From an uncultured Clostridia bacterium (GTDB taxonomy: Bacteria; Bacillota; Clostridia; Christensenellales; Aristaeellaceae), in the NCBI GenBank assembly GCA_934632155.1, contig CAKTXZ010000001.1:62001-126000 (forward strand): 64,000 nt of DNA. The letters run 5' to 3'. Of the stretch, positions 49,042 to 57,746 are shown piece by piece (the stretch's first letter is position 1; each line of letters opens with the position of its first letter). A program made the translations under genes and the position numbers. Under the pieces are notes generated by a model, which did not search any database, was not told the DNA's origin, and saw only the letters and a list, made by a program, of their open reading frames with translations.

Positions 49042-50361
49042 TTATTCGCTCCTCTCGTCTTCCCGATTTTTTCGTAATCCCTTGGGATAATGGTTTTTCA
49101 TCTGGCCGTCCGAAACCTTGCCAAAGCCCAGCTGCATGCCTTCCAGCGTCGGGCAGACCCAGCCGCGCGGCGCGTCCGGTGCGGGAAGCGTTTCACCACG
49201 CTGATAGGCGCGCGCCTCCTCCGGCGAAACCGGCACGCGGTGCGCTGCGGGCAGCGCCAGCGCCAGCGCATGATCGGGCGTGAAGACCTTTCCGCGCAGC
49301 ATGCCCAGCTGCAGCCCGACGCGCAGCGTCTTTACGCCCTGCAGCGGCGGAAGCGGTGCGTTCAGGGAAAACAGATGATCGCCCAGAACGCCGGTGACAG
49401 GCGGCTGCGCGGCCATGCTCTGAGCCAGAAAGGCCTCGCACGCCGCGCGGGCGTTCTTCGGCGCGGGCGGAAAGGCAAAGGACGGCGGCGGAACGAAGCG
49501 ATCCTCCGCCCGCTGCAAAAGCGCCGTGAAATGCCCCTCGCCCTGCGCTTCGTGCGGCCACAGGCGCAGCATGCCGCCGCTTTCCGGCATGCCGGGCAGC
49601 GAAAAGGGCGAGAGCGAAAAATCGGGCTGTTCGCGCAGAAAGGCTTCGATTACGCCTTCGTTTTCAACGGCGTTGAAGGTGCAGGTGCTGTAGGTCATTT
49701 TTCCGCCCGGGCGCAGCATGCGCGCCGCGTGACGCAGGATATGCAGCTGGCGCTGCGCGCAGCCCGCCGGCGATGCGGCCTGCCATTCCAGCCTGCTTTC
49801 GGGATGGCGGCGGAACATTCCCTCGCCGGAGCAGGGCGCGTCCACCAGAATTTTGTCGAAAAAGCCCGCCCAGCGCGGGCTGAGCTGCTCGGGCAGCGCG
49901 CTGACCACCACGGCGTTTGGAACGCCCATGCGTTCGATATTGCGGGAAAGAATCTGCGCGCGGCTCGATACGGGCTCGTTGCATACCAGTAAACCGCGTC
50001 CCTTCATATACGCCGCCAATTGCGTGCTTTTGCCCCCCGGCGCGGCGCACAGATCCAGCACCCTGTCCCCGGGCTGGGGCTGCAGCGCGGCTGCGGGCAG
50101 CATGGCGCTGGGCTCCTGCAGGTAATACGCCCCGGCCTCGTGCAGGCATTGGCTTCCGGCCTTGGAGCTTAGCGGCAGATACCACGCGTTTTCAGCCCAT
50201 GGGATGGGGGAAAGCGCATCGGGCGGCGGCGGCAAGCCGGGGCGCGTGCGCACGCCGCGGCAGGGCGGCTGCTCAAGGGCATGCAAAAAATCGGGCAGCC
50301 GATTGCCCAGCAGGGGGGTAAGCTGCCCGATCCAGCCGTCGGGGAAGGGAAAAGTGCTCAT
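49042..50361 (-). CDS. rsmF: RsmB/RsmF-type rRNA (cytosine-C5) methyltransferase
   Basis: 439 residues. SAM motif I LDLCAAPGGKSTQLAAYM (about 98-115), LVDAPCSGEGMFRRHPE (motif IV with catalytic Cys), STCTFNAVENEGVI (motif VI with second Cys). C-terminal part resembles the RsmF/YebU RNA-binding region, ending KNHYPKGLRKN. It makes m5C in rRNA. Overlaps the preceding gene by four bases. Confidence 0.9.
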   Translation of the reverse strand: MSTFPFPDGWIGQLTPLLGNRLPDFLHALEQPPCRGVRTRPGLPPPPDALSPIPWAENAWYLPLSSKAGSQCLHEAGAYYLQEPSAMLPAAALQPQPGDRVLDLCAAPGGKSTQLAAYMKGRGLLVCNEPVSSRAQILSRNIERMGVPNAVVVSALPEQLSPRWAGFFDKILVDAPCSGEGMFRRHPESRLEWQAASPAGCAQRQLHILRHAARMLRPGGKMTYSTCTFNAVENEGVIEAFLREQPDFSLSPFSLPGMPESGGMLRLWPHEAQGEGHFTALLQRAEDRFVPPPSFAFPPAPKNARAACEAFLAQSMAAQPPVTGVLGDHLFSLNAPLPPLQGVKTLRVGLQLGMLRGKVFTPDHALALALPAAHRVPVSPEEARAYQRGETLPAPDAPRGWVCPTLEGMQLGFGKVSDGQMKNHYPKGLRKNREDERSE

Positions 50362-51167
50362 AGACGCTGTCCGTTCTGCTGCGTCTGTTCAGGACGCCGC
50401 CAAAGATTCTGCCCATCCGGGCGGTCGGGATAAACCGGCTGATGGAAGGCCTGATCGCGGTCAACGACCGGCGGCAGGCCGTCGAGGAGGTTTTCGTCGT
50501 CGTCCTCACGCAGCAGCCGTTCCCGGAAGGAGAGCTTTTTGCGCTCATATTTCTCACTGCGCCGTTTCCGACGGGCGGCGGGCATATCGGAATCAAACGC
50601 GCGGCCCAGCCGGGAGGGTGTACAGGCGGGCGGCGGCGTATAGGCGGCGGGCGAAGCAAAATAGCGGCGGCGCTGCGCGGACTGCTCGGCAGGGGGCTCT
50701 TCGGGCGCCCAAGCGGGCTGCTGGGGATATTGCGAAACAGCGTAGGGCGCGTCCTCGCCGGGCGCGGAAAAATCCTGCGCATAGGGCGCGGGCTGCGCGA
50801 AGGTGTAGGCGGGCACCTCAGCCTCGGCCGGGGACTGCTGCGCAGGGGTCACCTGCAGGCCGACGCCCGTCTGATAGCCCTGCTGAAATTCGGCCGTATC
50901 CGCGAGGCTTTCGCCGCGCAGCCGGGCAAACAGGCGGCGCAGCTTCGTCCGCCACACCAGATAGGGACGCCAGCGAACCAGCCAAACGGCATAATCCAGC
51001 GCCGAGCAGGCCAGCACCAGCACAGCCGCGAGCAGCGCCCAATGGTCGCCCAGCCAGGAAAGGAAGGCGGAAACATGGCCGCTGGCAATCAGCCCCCACA
51101 GGCTGTTCATCAGCGCCTTTACCCACCCGAACAGAAGGGTAAAGAGCGTATCGGCAAATGCGTTCAT
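50358..51167 (-). CDS. Membrane protein with disordered basic C-terminal tail, unknown
   Basis: 269 residues: two hydrophobic segments in the first 70 residues (LFTLLFGWVKALMNSLWGLI, ALLAAVLVLACSALDYAVWLV), then a long Pro/Ala/Gln-rich and basic tail (about 105-269; ARRKRRSEKYERKKLSFRERLL). No family recognised. Its ATG overlaps the end of cdaR and its stop overlaps rsmF, so it is translationally coupled to both. Confidence 0.7.
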   Translation of the reverse strand: MNAFADTLFTLLFGWVKALMNSLWGLIASGHVSAFLSWLGDHWALLAAVLVLACSALDYAVWLVRWRPYLVWRTKLRRLFARLRGESLADTAEFQQGYQTGVGLQVTPAQQSPAEAEVPAYTFAQPAPYAQDFSAPGEDAPYAVSQYPQQPAWAPEEPPAEQSAQRRRYFASPAAYTPPPACTPSRLGRAFDSDMPAARRKRRSEKYERKKLSFRERLLREDDDENLLDGLPPVVDRDQAFHQPVYPDRPDGQNLWRRPEQTQQNGQRL

Positions 51168-52261
51168 ACGCCGCCGCCCTCTTCCTTGGCTGCGTCAATG
51201 GGCTCGATGGTGACCGTAACGTAGGCGATATCCGAGCTCATGTTGACAATGGCGGCAGGGCGGCTGATGGTGATGGCGCGCGTGATGCTTTGCGTTTCAC
51301 CGGCGATGTTTACGCGGGAGAGCAGGTAAAGCCGCGCGTCGCTGTCCAGATAATCGCTCACGTCGCTGGCGGCAATGCGGACGGATTCGGGCTCGATGGA
51401 TATATCGGTTACGCGATAGCCCTTCGCCGGCTGACCGGTAATCAGGTTTTCGGTGCTGATGGATACGGAGGCGGTGGGGTAGAGCGTTTGATCGATGATG
51501 ATATCCCGCAGCGTGACGGCCTGACTGCTGACCGTCAGCTTGGTGGAATCGATCTCGTTGCCCGCGTGATCCTGAAAGGTGAAGGAGGCGGTGGTGCGCT
51601 TTGTGCCCTCCTGCGCGGGCAGCTCGCTCATGTCATAATGCGCGATGCAGCGCGCCACGCTGTCCACGATCGATTTCGGGCCGCCGATATCCACCGTCAT
51701 CGGGTCGCAGGTGGGCTTATCGGCGAAAAACCCCATGGGCGATTCGCCGATGGCCTGAATCTGAACGGGAATGCGCGTACGGGTTGCATATTCCTCCACC
51801 ACGACGGGAATGCGCGCGGTGGAAATATCCGTGACCGTGCCGTAGAGCGCGGTGTTGGTGGAGATGGCGGAAAGCTTGACGGTCTGCTCGCCCGTGCCCG
51901 TGATTTGGGAAAGATCGGCGCGCACGGAATAATTGCCGACGCTGACGGTGTTAAAATTCTTTTGCGGCACGGAAACCTTGATACGCACCGGCTCCAGATC
52001 CTCCAGCCCGGACACGACGACAAAGCCGTTTTGGCGCAGGGCGGAGGCGTTGATGACGTTCACCTTGACGTTGCTGAAAACCTTTTCACGGGGCAGCGTG
52101 GTATCCTGAGAAATCAGTATGCCCCACAGGCAAACGGCCAGCAGAACGCTCAGCAGCTTTAGCCCCCAGCGGGTGGTAAGCGCCTTCCAGATTGCGCGCA
52201 GAACGGTAAGAATCTGCTGCTTTCTTTGCTCTCGGGCGGCGTTTGGGTCATTCGTCATCAT
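51164..52261 (-). CDS. cdaR: CdaR-like regulator with YbbR domains
   Basis: 365 residues: one N-terminal membrane helix (LKLLSVLLAVCLWGILI) and an extracellular part with about four YbbR repeats (for example VFSNVKVNVINAS, LEPVRIKVSVPQKNF, RIPVVVEEY, GYRVTDISIEPESVRI). CdaR binds and modulates the diadenylate cyclase CdaA, encoded directly upstream with a 14-base overlap. Confidence 0.92.
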   Translation of the reverse strand: MMTNDPNAAREQRKQQILTVLRAIWKALTTRWGLKLLSVLLAVCLWGILISQDTTLPREKVFSNVKVNVINASALRQNGFVVVSGLEDLEPVRIKVSVPQKNFNTVSVGNYSVRADLSQITGTGEQTVKLSAISTNTALYGTVTDISTARIPVVVEEYATRTRIPVQIQAIGESPMGFFADKPTCDPMTVDIGGPKSIVDSVARCIAHYDMSELPAQEGTKRTTASFTFQDHAGNEIDSTKLTVSSQAVTLRDIIIDQTLYPTASVSISTENLITGQPAKGYRVTDISIEPESVRIAASDVSDYLDSDARLYLLSRVNIAGETQSITRAITISRPAAIVNMSSDIAYVTVTIEPIDAAKEEGGGV

Positions 52262-53114
52262 GCGCTGCGCCTCCCTTCGGGGTTTTATTGCGCGGCTGGT
52301 GCAGCCGCTGCCACAGGCGGGAATGATTTTCGTGGTACATTTCGGTCAGCACGCGGCGCAGGCCGTCCGCGTCCAGATGGCGCGTCAGCTTCCCGCCCCG
52401 CGCCATGCTGATGATGCCGGTTTCCTCGCTGACGATGAGCACGACGGCGTCGGTATTTTCACTGACGCCAAGACCCGCGCGGTGACGCGTGCCAAGGTCG
52501 CGGCTGATGGAGCTGGAATCGCTCAGCGTCAGCACGCAGGCGGCGGCGGCGACGCGCTGGCCGCGGATGATGACCGCGCCGTCGTGCAGCGGCGTGTTGG
52601 GCTCAAAGATATTTTCCAGCAGCGGCGCGGAAATCAGCGAATCGATCGCCGTGCCTGTTTCCATAACGTCCTGCAGGCCGGTTTTCTGCTCGAAAACGAT
52701 CAGCGCGCCCACGCGGCGTTTGGAAAGGCGCAGCAGGCATTGGGTAATTTCGCTGACGATATGCTCGCTTTCGTCCTGCTTGGTAAAGCGGTCCAGCCGC
52801 GTGCCGCGGCCGATTTGCTCCAGCGCGCGTTTGAATTCGGGCTGGAAAAGAATCAGCAGCGCGATGGCGCCGTTGTTAAGGATGCTTCGCAAAAGCCAGT
52901 TGAGCGTCGTCAGGCCGATCAGCTCGCTGAAGTAGCTGACGACGATCATAATGGCCAGCCCCTTGAGCACCTGAACGGCGCGCGTCTGGCGCGTCAGGAG
53001 GATCAGCTGATAAATCAAGAACGCGATGATGGCAATATCAATAAAATCGACCCATGTGGGGCGATGAAGGATGTTCCAGAGGAAATTCTGCAATTGCGTC
53101 CAAAAATCCGCCAA
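52248..53114 (-). CDS. cdaA: Diadenylate cyclase CdaA
   Basis: About 288 residues: three N-terminal membrane helices (FIDIAIIAFLIYQLILL; VLKGLAIMIVVSYFSEL; LLRSILNNGAIALLILF) and a DAC domain with DGAVIIRG (about 180) and GTRHRAGLG (about 210), the DGA and RHR catalytic motifs. It makes c-di-AMP from ATP. TTG at 53114 lies seven bases after GAGGGG; the in-frame GTG at 53129 has no site upstream. Confidence 0.95.
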   Translation of the reverse strand: MADFWTQLQNFLWNILHRPTWVDFIDIAIIAFLIYQLILLTRQTRAVQVLKGLAIMIVVSYFSELIGLTTLNWLLRSILNNGAIALLILFQPEFKRALEQIGRGTRLDRFTKQDESEHIVSEITQCLLRLSKRRVGALIVFEQKTGLQDVMETGTAIDSLISAPLLENIFEPNTPLHDGAVIIRGQRVAAAACVLTLSDSSSISRDLGTRHRAGLGVSENTDAVVLIVSEETGIISMARGGKLTRHLDADGLRRVLTEMYHENHSRLWQRLHQPRNKTPKGGAAHDDE

Positions 53115-53152
53115 GCTGCTTCCCCTCACTTTCGTACGGCTTGAGCAAAGCT

Positions 53153-53180
53153 ATTATACTACATAATCCAAGCCGGTAAA
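53153..53180 (-). promoter_or_regulatory. Promoter of the cdaA operon
   Basis: Minus-strand TTTACC (53180-53175), 16-bp spacer, TATAAT (53158-53153). Confidence 0.6.
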
Positions 53181-53295
53181 ATCCCCTTTGCGGAGATTTC
53201 AAAAAATCTTTACATCTTTTTCTCACATTGATTTCGCATTTTGAGCCATCGCCCATTGCCCGTCCCGTGAAAAGACGACGCGGCGCGGCATTTTC

Positions 53296-53324
53296 TTGCA
53301 ATATTCGCGCCGGCATGCTACAAT
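53296..53324 (+). promoter_or_regulatory. Promoter of radC
   Basis: TTGCAA (53296-53301), 17-bp spacer, TACAAT (53319-53324) with an extended -10 TG. It leaves a very short leader before the ATG at 53343. Confidence 0.75.
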
Positions 53325-53342
53325 ACCGCTTGTGGGGGGGGA

Positions 53343-54110
53343 ATGAAGCCAATGGAGCACGACGGTCATAGGGAGCGGCTTCGCGCCCGCTTTCGTAAGG
53401 AGGGCATGGGCGGCTTTGCGGCGCACGAGGCGCTGGAGCTGCTGCTGACCTACGCCATTCCCCGCGTCGACGTTAACCCGATCGCGCACCGGCTGATTCG
53501 GCGCTTCGGCTCCCTGCACGCCGTGCTGGAGGCCGAGCCGGAGGAAACATGTCAGGTGGAGGGCGTCGGCCCGTCGGCGGCGCTGCTTTTGCATATGATG
53601 CTGCCGCTGTTTCGCATGTATGAGCAGGAAAAGCTGCTTCCGCGTCAGCGGCTCGGCACTTATCCCGATGTGGCCGCCTACTGCGCCACGCTGTTTTTAG
53701 GCGCGAATAACGAAATGTTTTATGTGCTGTGTCTGGACGCGCAGTTTCAATTGCTTGCGACGGAGCTGATCGCCTTTGGCGCGCCCAACGCCGTAAGCGT
53801 TGAGACGCGGCAGGTCGTCCGCGTTTTGATGCGGCACAACGCCGTGGGGGCGGTGATTACGCATAATCATCCCAGCGGCTCGATACGCCCCTCTCAGGCG
53901 GACGTCGACATAACGGGCGAGATTGCGCGCGTGCTGCACAGCGTGGGCATTCGGCTGCACGATCATGTGCTCATCGCAGGCGGCAGAAATTTCAGCTTCA
54001 GCCGAAACGGCCTGCTGTCGCCGGACGGCGAGACGGCGCTGCCGGGGATGCGGGCGGAGCGCGCGGCGGACGCGCCGCTTTCAGCGCTTGGGCTGCGCGG
54101 ACGAGAGTAA
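53343..54110 (+). CDS. radC: RadC/DUF2466 JAB-domain protein
   Basis: 255 residues. A helix-hairpin-helix-like N-terminal part (EALELLLTYAIPRVDVNPIAHRLIRRFGSLHAVLEA) is followed by a JAMM metalloprotease-like domain with HNHPSGSIRPSQADVD (about 173-188). Biochemical role unclear; often used as radC in annotation. Start could be ATG 53343 or 53352; a GGGGGGGG tract precedes both. Confidence 0.92.
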   Translation: MKPMEHDGHRERLRARFRKEGMGGFAAHEALELLLTYAIPRVDVNPIAHRLIRRFGSLHAVLEAEPEETCQVEGVGPSAALLLHMMLPLFRMYEQEKLLPRQRLGTYPDVAAYCATLFLGANNEMFYVLCLDAQFQLLATELIAFGAPNAVSVETRQVVRVLMRHNAVGAVITHNHPSGSIRPSQADVDITGEIARVLHSVGIRLHDHVLIAGGRNFSFSRNGLLSPDGETALPGMRAERAADAPLSALGLRGRE

Positions 54111-54120
54111 AGGAGCAAAC

Positions 54121-54723
54121 ATGCGAAGAAGACGAAGAAAGACCTTCGGGGGCTTTATGATGCGATTGATTGGGCTGGGCATACTGGCCTTCGTGCTGGC
54201 GCTGTGCGCGCTGTGCTATGCGGAAAGCCATCCGGGCGCGGCGGAAAACGATACCGACGCAATCATTGTGCTGGGCGCGCAGGTGTACGCCGACGGCAGC
54301 CTCAGCCCGCAGCTGGCGCTGCGCATGGAGGCCGCGCTGACCGCTTATCGGGCCAAGCCGCGCCTGATTGTTACCTGCGGCGCGAAGGGGGCGAAGGAGC
54401 CTGCGCCCGAGGGGGAAGCGATGCGCGATTGGCTGATTGAAAACGGCGTTCCGGGCGGGGATATTTTGGCGGAAACCCAATCCTTCAATACGGCGCAGAA
54501 CCTCAAAAACGCCCGCGCGATGCTGCCGGAAACCGTTCGCAGCGTAACGATTGTGACCAGCGATTATCATCTGCCGCGCGCCATGCGCATCGCCCGCGAT
54601 CTGGGCTATGAGGCCGAGGGCGTCGGGAGCCCGTGCAAGCCGGAATACTGGGTGAAGAACCATTCCCGCGAGGTGCTGGCATGGGGAAAATATTTTCTGA
54701 ATAAGGTTGTGCCGCTGGATTAA
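54121..54723 (+). CDS. YdcF-family (DUF218) membrane-anchored protein
   Basis: 200 residues: a basic start and one membrane helix (LIGLGILAFVLALCALCYA), then the DUF218 core with DAIIVLGAQVYADGSLSPQLALRMEAAL, LIVTCGAKG, EAMRDWLIENGVP, ETQSFNTAQNLKNA and VTSDYHLPRAMRIA, the conserved Glu/Asn/His set. ATG behind AAAGGAG, 10 bases after radC. Related SanA-like proteins affect envelope integrity. Confidence 0.9.
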   Translation: MRRRRRKTFGGFMMRLIGLGILAFVLALCALCYAESHPGAAENDTDAIIVLGAQVYADGSLSPQLALRMEAALTAYRAKPRLIVTCGAKGAKEPAPEGEAMRDWLIENGVPGGDILAETQSFNTAQNLKNARAMLPETVRSVTIVTSDYHLPRAMRIARDLGYEAEGVGSPCKPEYWVKNHSREVLAWGKYFLNKVVPLD

Positions 54724-54845
54724 ACCGATTTTCGGTCTGAAGGGCTTTGGCTGCCTGCGCCGCCGCTGTGCGGCTTATACGGCGCCGCGCTTTTTCATCC
54801 GCTCATTCAAGGTGAAAAGGACGCGGATTCGAACAGAAAACAAAA

Positions 54846-54897
54846 GGCGCTCCGATCTGCGAAGACGGCCGTGCGGCCGTTGGCAGGTCGGGGCGCA
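54846..54897. other. Branched GC-rich hairpin in the radC/ydcF downstream gap
   Basis: Outer arms GCGCTCCGATCTG and CAGGTCGGGGCGC pair with two mismatches around an inner perfect ACGGCCG/CGGCCGT stem. On the minus strand it is followed by CTTTTGTTTTC, so it can act as a terminator for minus-strand transcripts. The 54724-55228 gap otherwise shows no gene that I can support. Confidence 0.5.
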
Positions 54898-55114
54898 TTG
54901 ATTTCCCCCCATCGGCAGGGCCTTGGATAAAGCGCGTGGGAAAGAAGGGCTTGCCCGCCCGGTACGCCCTCGCCGCGTCGCGCGCGTTTTGACGGAAGGC
55001 TGCGGAATTTGTCTGACATATATAGCATATGAAATACGATGGAAAGCAGGACGAATCGCCGAAAATGGTGGAAATCTGAGGGGGAAGCCCATACTTTTTA
55101 CGCGATTTTGGGCG

Positions 55115-55142
55115 TTGGATGGGCGATGCTTGTTTGTAGAAT
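55115..55142 (+). promoter_or_regulatory. Possible promoter of the frameshifted lipoprotein gene
   Basis: TTGGAT (55115-55120), 16-bp spacer, TAGAAT (55137-55142). Confidence 0.4.
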
Positions 55143-55180
55143 ACAAAAAAATCCGTCCGAAAACTGCATTTTCGGACGGA
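55143..55180 (-). terminator. Strong terminator reading leftwards
   Basis: Perfect 12-bp arms (55152-55163 and 55169-55180, loop CTGCA) with seven T following on the minus strand. No minus-strand gene upstream of it was found; it lies within the leader of a plus-strand gene. Confidence 0.7.
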
Positions 55181-55228
55181 CTGAGGAGGCGGCGCGCAAA
55201 AGCGCCTGCGGGAGGAGGAGGGCCGCCT

Positions 55229-55875
55229 GTGAAACGACTGCTTGCGCTTTGGCTGATGCTGGCGGGGCTGTCGGCTTGCCGGCCGGCGCTGTGCGCGAAC
55301 GATGCCCGGACGTATGCGCAGCCCCCAAAGCGGCCGCACCTATGGCACGCCCATAACACGGTATGCGTGCGGGAATTGCCTTTCGCGACATAAAGCCCGC
55401 GCTGACCGATCCGTGGTACAGCCTTGCCGCGCTTGATTTGAGCCTGGACGGCCTGCACACGCTTGATCCGATCGCCTCGGGCCCGTATGTGCTTGGCAGG
55501 GTGACGGTTGTGCGGGAGGGCGAGAGCGTGTTCGCCGATCGGGCGCCGCGCCATCGCGGCACAAACGATTCTAATTTCCAGCCGGAGAGCGAATTTTTAA
55601 CCTTTTTTCACGATCTGGACGCAGCGGTCGACGTGAATCCGGAAACCTTTACGGGCGCGCGCTATGCGTTTGGCGAGCCGATCAGCGTGGAAAACGATCT
55701 GGGCGGCGATACCGGCGTGCCGCTTTATATCTGCAACCGCGCGACCTATTGCGACCATCTTTCCTACCAATATCGCAGCCCTATTGTCTATGCGCCGTAC
55801 CGCTATGACGATGAAGCGCGCATTGTCCCGCGCCGCGCTGTGTACCGCCTGATGACGCAGGACGCGCGCCAATGA
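55229..55875 (+). pseudogene. Putative lipoprotein gene split by a frameshift
   Basis: Part 1 (GTG 55229, GGAGGAGG upstream) encodes a signal sequence with lipobox LSAC (VKRLLALWLMLAGLSACRP) and runs to TAA at 55391-55393. Part 2 (from about 55360 to 55875) continues in another frame as a mature domain (GIAFRDIKPALTDPWYSLAALDLSLDGLHTLDPIASG ... GRVTVVREGE ... FLTFFHDLDAAVDV). Neither half is complete alone: part 1 lacks a domain and part 2 lacks a signal and a ribosome-binding site. A single-base indel between about 55300 and 55360 would join them. It may be a true pseudogene, an assembly error or a phase-variable site. Confidence 0.65.
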
Positions 55876-55881
55876 AAAGCG

Positions 55882-55920
55882 GCGCCGCGCCATGCGATGA
55901 CGGCATGGACGGCGCTTTTT
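55882..55920 (+). terminator. Terminator after the split lipoprotein gene
   Basis: GCGCCG (55882-55887) with CGGCGC (55910-55915), then CCATGC (55890-55895) with GCATGG (55903-55908), followed by TTTTT. Confidence 0.75.
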
Positions 55921-56017
55921 CCGTCGGCGGCCAAGCGCTCCGCTTTCGTCCGGGAAGGCCGGATGGCTTTAGGCGGAAGGGAGTGTTTTGGGGTTAAAGC
56001 ATGGCCGGAAAGGCGGA

Positions 56018-56791
56018 TCAGGCCCCGCTGTTGAGCGCGCGGCCTGCGATCCGGTGCGCGGCTTGCCGCACCAGCGCGCGCTTTTCCGCCGTTGTTTCAG
56101 GCGCGTTTGGATCGTCCGGCACGAAATCGCAGCCGCGTACGTCCAGCCCGAGCAGCGTTTCGCACCACGTCGCGGCCAGCGCCAGCCGGCCGTAATGCAG
56201 GCTCATGTGGTAGCCGTCGCGTGTCAGCGGCTCGCCGCCCCCCGCACGGTCAAAGGCGGGCGTTTGCCGCAGCGCCTGGATCACGTCGCCGCAGGGAATC
56301 AGCGGAAGCGAGAGCGCCTTGCCAAGGAACCGGTTTGCGGCGCGCAGGCGGCGATGCATTTCGCCCTGATCGTTATGGTATGTGGGAAACGCGCCGTGCG
56401 CGCTGTCGATTTCATAGGCCCACGTTTCGTGCAGATACAGCCGGCTGCCGGGCGAAAGCGCGCGGCAAAAGCCGCACAGCAGCGGCAGATAGGGCGTGTA
56501 GCTGCTTCGAACGCCGCAGAGCGGGCTGCATTGCTGCAGGGTAATGACGTCCCAGCGCCGCAGCCCCAGCGCCGCGCGCAGCGATATTTTCCGACCGGTT
56601 TTCGCGCCGTTTTCTTCTAAATCGTAGGCGGGCTCGTCGCCGTTTTGAACGAATTTCCAATGGCTTTCCAGACTGCACCCCGGCACGTAGAGGTTGGCAA
56701 CCTGCGCGTTCGCGCCGCACGCCTCCGCCATCTGATGCAGGTAAGCCGTCGCATCCTGTGAAAAACTGTTGCCGATGGCCAAAATGTTCAT
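56018..56791 (-). CDS. DUF4886 SGNH-hydrolase-like protein
   Basis: 257 residues. ILAIGNSFSQDATAYLHQ at the start carries the GNSFS nucleophile block of SGNH/GDSL-like esterases and DGYHMSLHYGRLA (about 190) the Asp-His block; WDVITLQQCS is a third conserved segment. No signal peptide. Probably removes acetyl or other esters from glycans; activity unproven. Confidence 0.85.
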   Translation of the reverse strand: MNILAIGNSFSQDATAYLHQMAEACGANAQVANLYVPGCSLESHWKFVQNGDEPAYDLEENGAKTGRKISLRAALGLRRWDVITLQQCSPLCGVRSSYTPYLPLLCGFCRALSPGSRLYLHETWAYEIDSAHGAFPTYHNDQGEMHRRLRAANRFLGKALSLPLIPCGDVIQALRQTPAFDRAGGGEPLTRDGYHMSLHYGRLALAATWCETLLGLDVRGCDFVPDDPNAPETTAEKRALVRQAAHRIAGRALNSGA

Positions 56792-56803
56792 GACGCGTTT
56801 CCC

Positions 56804-57667
56804 TTACTTGATCCGTTCGATTGTCCAGATCTGCCCGTCGGTCGCCAGACGAATGACGCCGTTTTCGCAGAAATAGTAGGGCAGCTTTTCCTGCCTGAGG
56901 ATTTCAACGCCCTTGGCCGTGCTGCGTCCGCTGGTGAGAATGACCAGCGCCGGCGAAACCCTGCGGATAAAATCCGCCTGCATGTTTAGATAGCCGTGGT
57001 GCGGATGCTTGACGATATCCGCGCGCAGATCGCGGCTTTCATCGCTTGCGAGCAGCAGCTGCGCGTCGCGCTGAATATCGCCGGTGAAGAAAATGCGGCG
57101 TTCGCCCAGCTGAATCATCAGCAGTACGGAACGGTTGTTGACGCGCTTGAGGCTGTTGTCCTCACACTGAAGCACGGTCGCCTGCGCGTCGCCCAAGGAA
57201 AGGACTTCGCCGTCCGATACCTGACGGAAGGGAATGCCCAGCTTGTGCAGGTCGTCGTATACCTTAAAGCGCAGGCTGTCGCCGTCTGGAAAATCCTCCG
57301 GGAAGCCCAGCAGGAATTCATCGCAGGCAACGCTTTTGAGCACATGATTAAAGCCGCCGATATGGTCGGCGTCGGGGTGGGAATTGACGGCGTAGTTGAT
57401 CTTCGTTACGCCCAGCTTATCCAGCAGCGCCTGCACCTCGCGCCATTCGCTGCCGCCGCAGTCAATCAGCATGCTCCATTCGCCGCAGCGCACATACGCC
57501 GCGTCTACGCCGTTGATTTTGGGAAAATAGATTTCCAGCAGCGTCGCGCCTTCATCAAAGGCAAAATCGGCGTTCGGGTCGGCAATCTTATCGACGATCA
57601 CATTTTCTGCCATGGCGAAAAGCGGGAAAAACAGCAGGCAAAGCGCCAGCGCCAGCAGCTTTTTCAT
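56804..57667 (-). CDS. Secreted metallo-beta-lactamase-fold hydrolase (ComEC-like domain)
   Basis: 287 residues from ATG 57667 with GAGG upstream. Signal peptide 1-20 (KKLLALALCLLFFPLFAMA). The core has MLIDCGG, AVNSHPDADHIGG (HxDxDH metal motif, about 108-120), LLMIQLGERRIFFTGDI and VKHPHHGY, as in ComEC C-terminal and related phosphodiesterase-like domains. Extracellular nuclease or phosphodiesterase activity is possible. Confidence 0.85.
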   Translation of the reverse strand: MKKLLALALCLLFFPLFAMAENVIVDKIADPNADFAFDEGATLLEIYFPKINGVDAAYVRCGEWSMLIDCGGSEWREVQALLDKLGVTKINYAVNSHPDADHIGGFNHVLKSVACDEFLLGFPEDFPDGDSLRFKVYDDLHKLGIPFRQVSDGEVLSLGDAQATVLQCEDNSLKRVNNRSVLLMIQLGERRIFFTGDIQRDAQLLLASDESRDLRADIVKHPHHGYLNMQADFIRRVSPALVILTSGRSTAKGVEILRQEKLPYYFCENGVIRLATDGQIWTIERIK

Positions 57668-57746
57668 TGGAAAAAACCTCGCTCTCATAAATAATATACG
57701 GAAAAACCGTTCGGCGACGAGCGATTTTCCCGTTGTTTCCGCATGC

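Noticed and set aside
54828..54838. GGATTCGAAC, which resembles a reversed tRNA T-loop
   Set aside because: The flanks do not pair as a T-stem and no acceptor, D or anticodon arm can be built.
54775..55554. Minus-strand frame of 259 codons across the 54.8-55.5 kb gap
   Set aside because: Runs through two hairpins with leftward U-tracts, has no ribosome-binding site and no domain.
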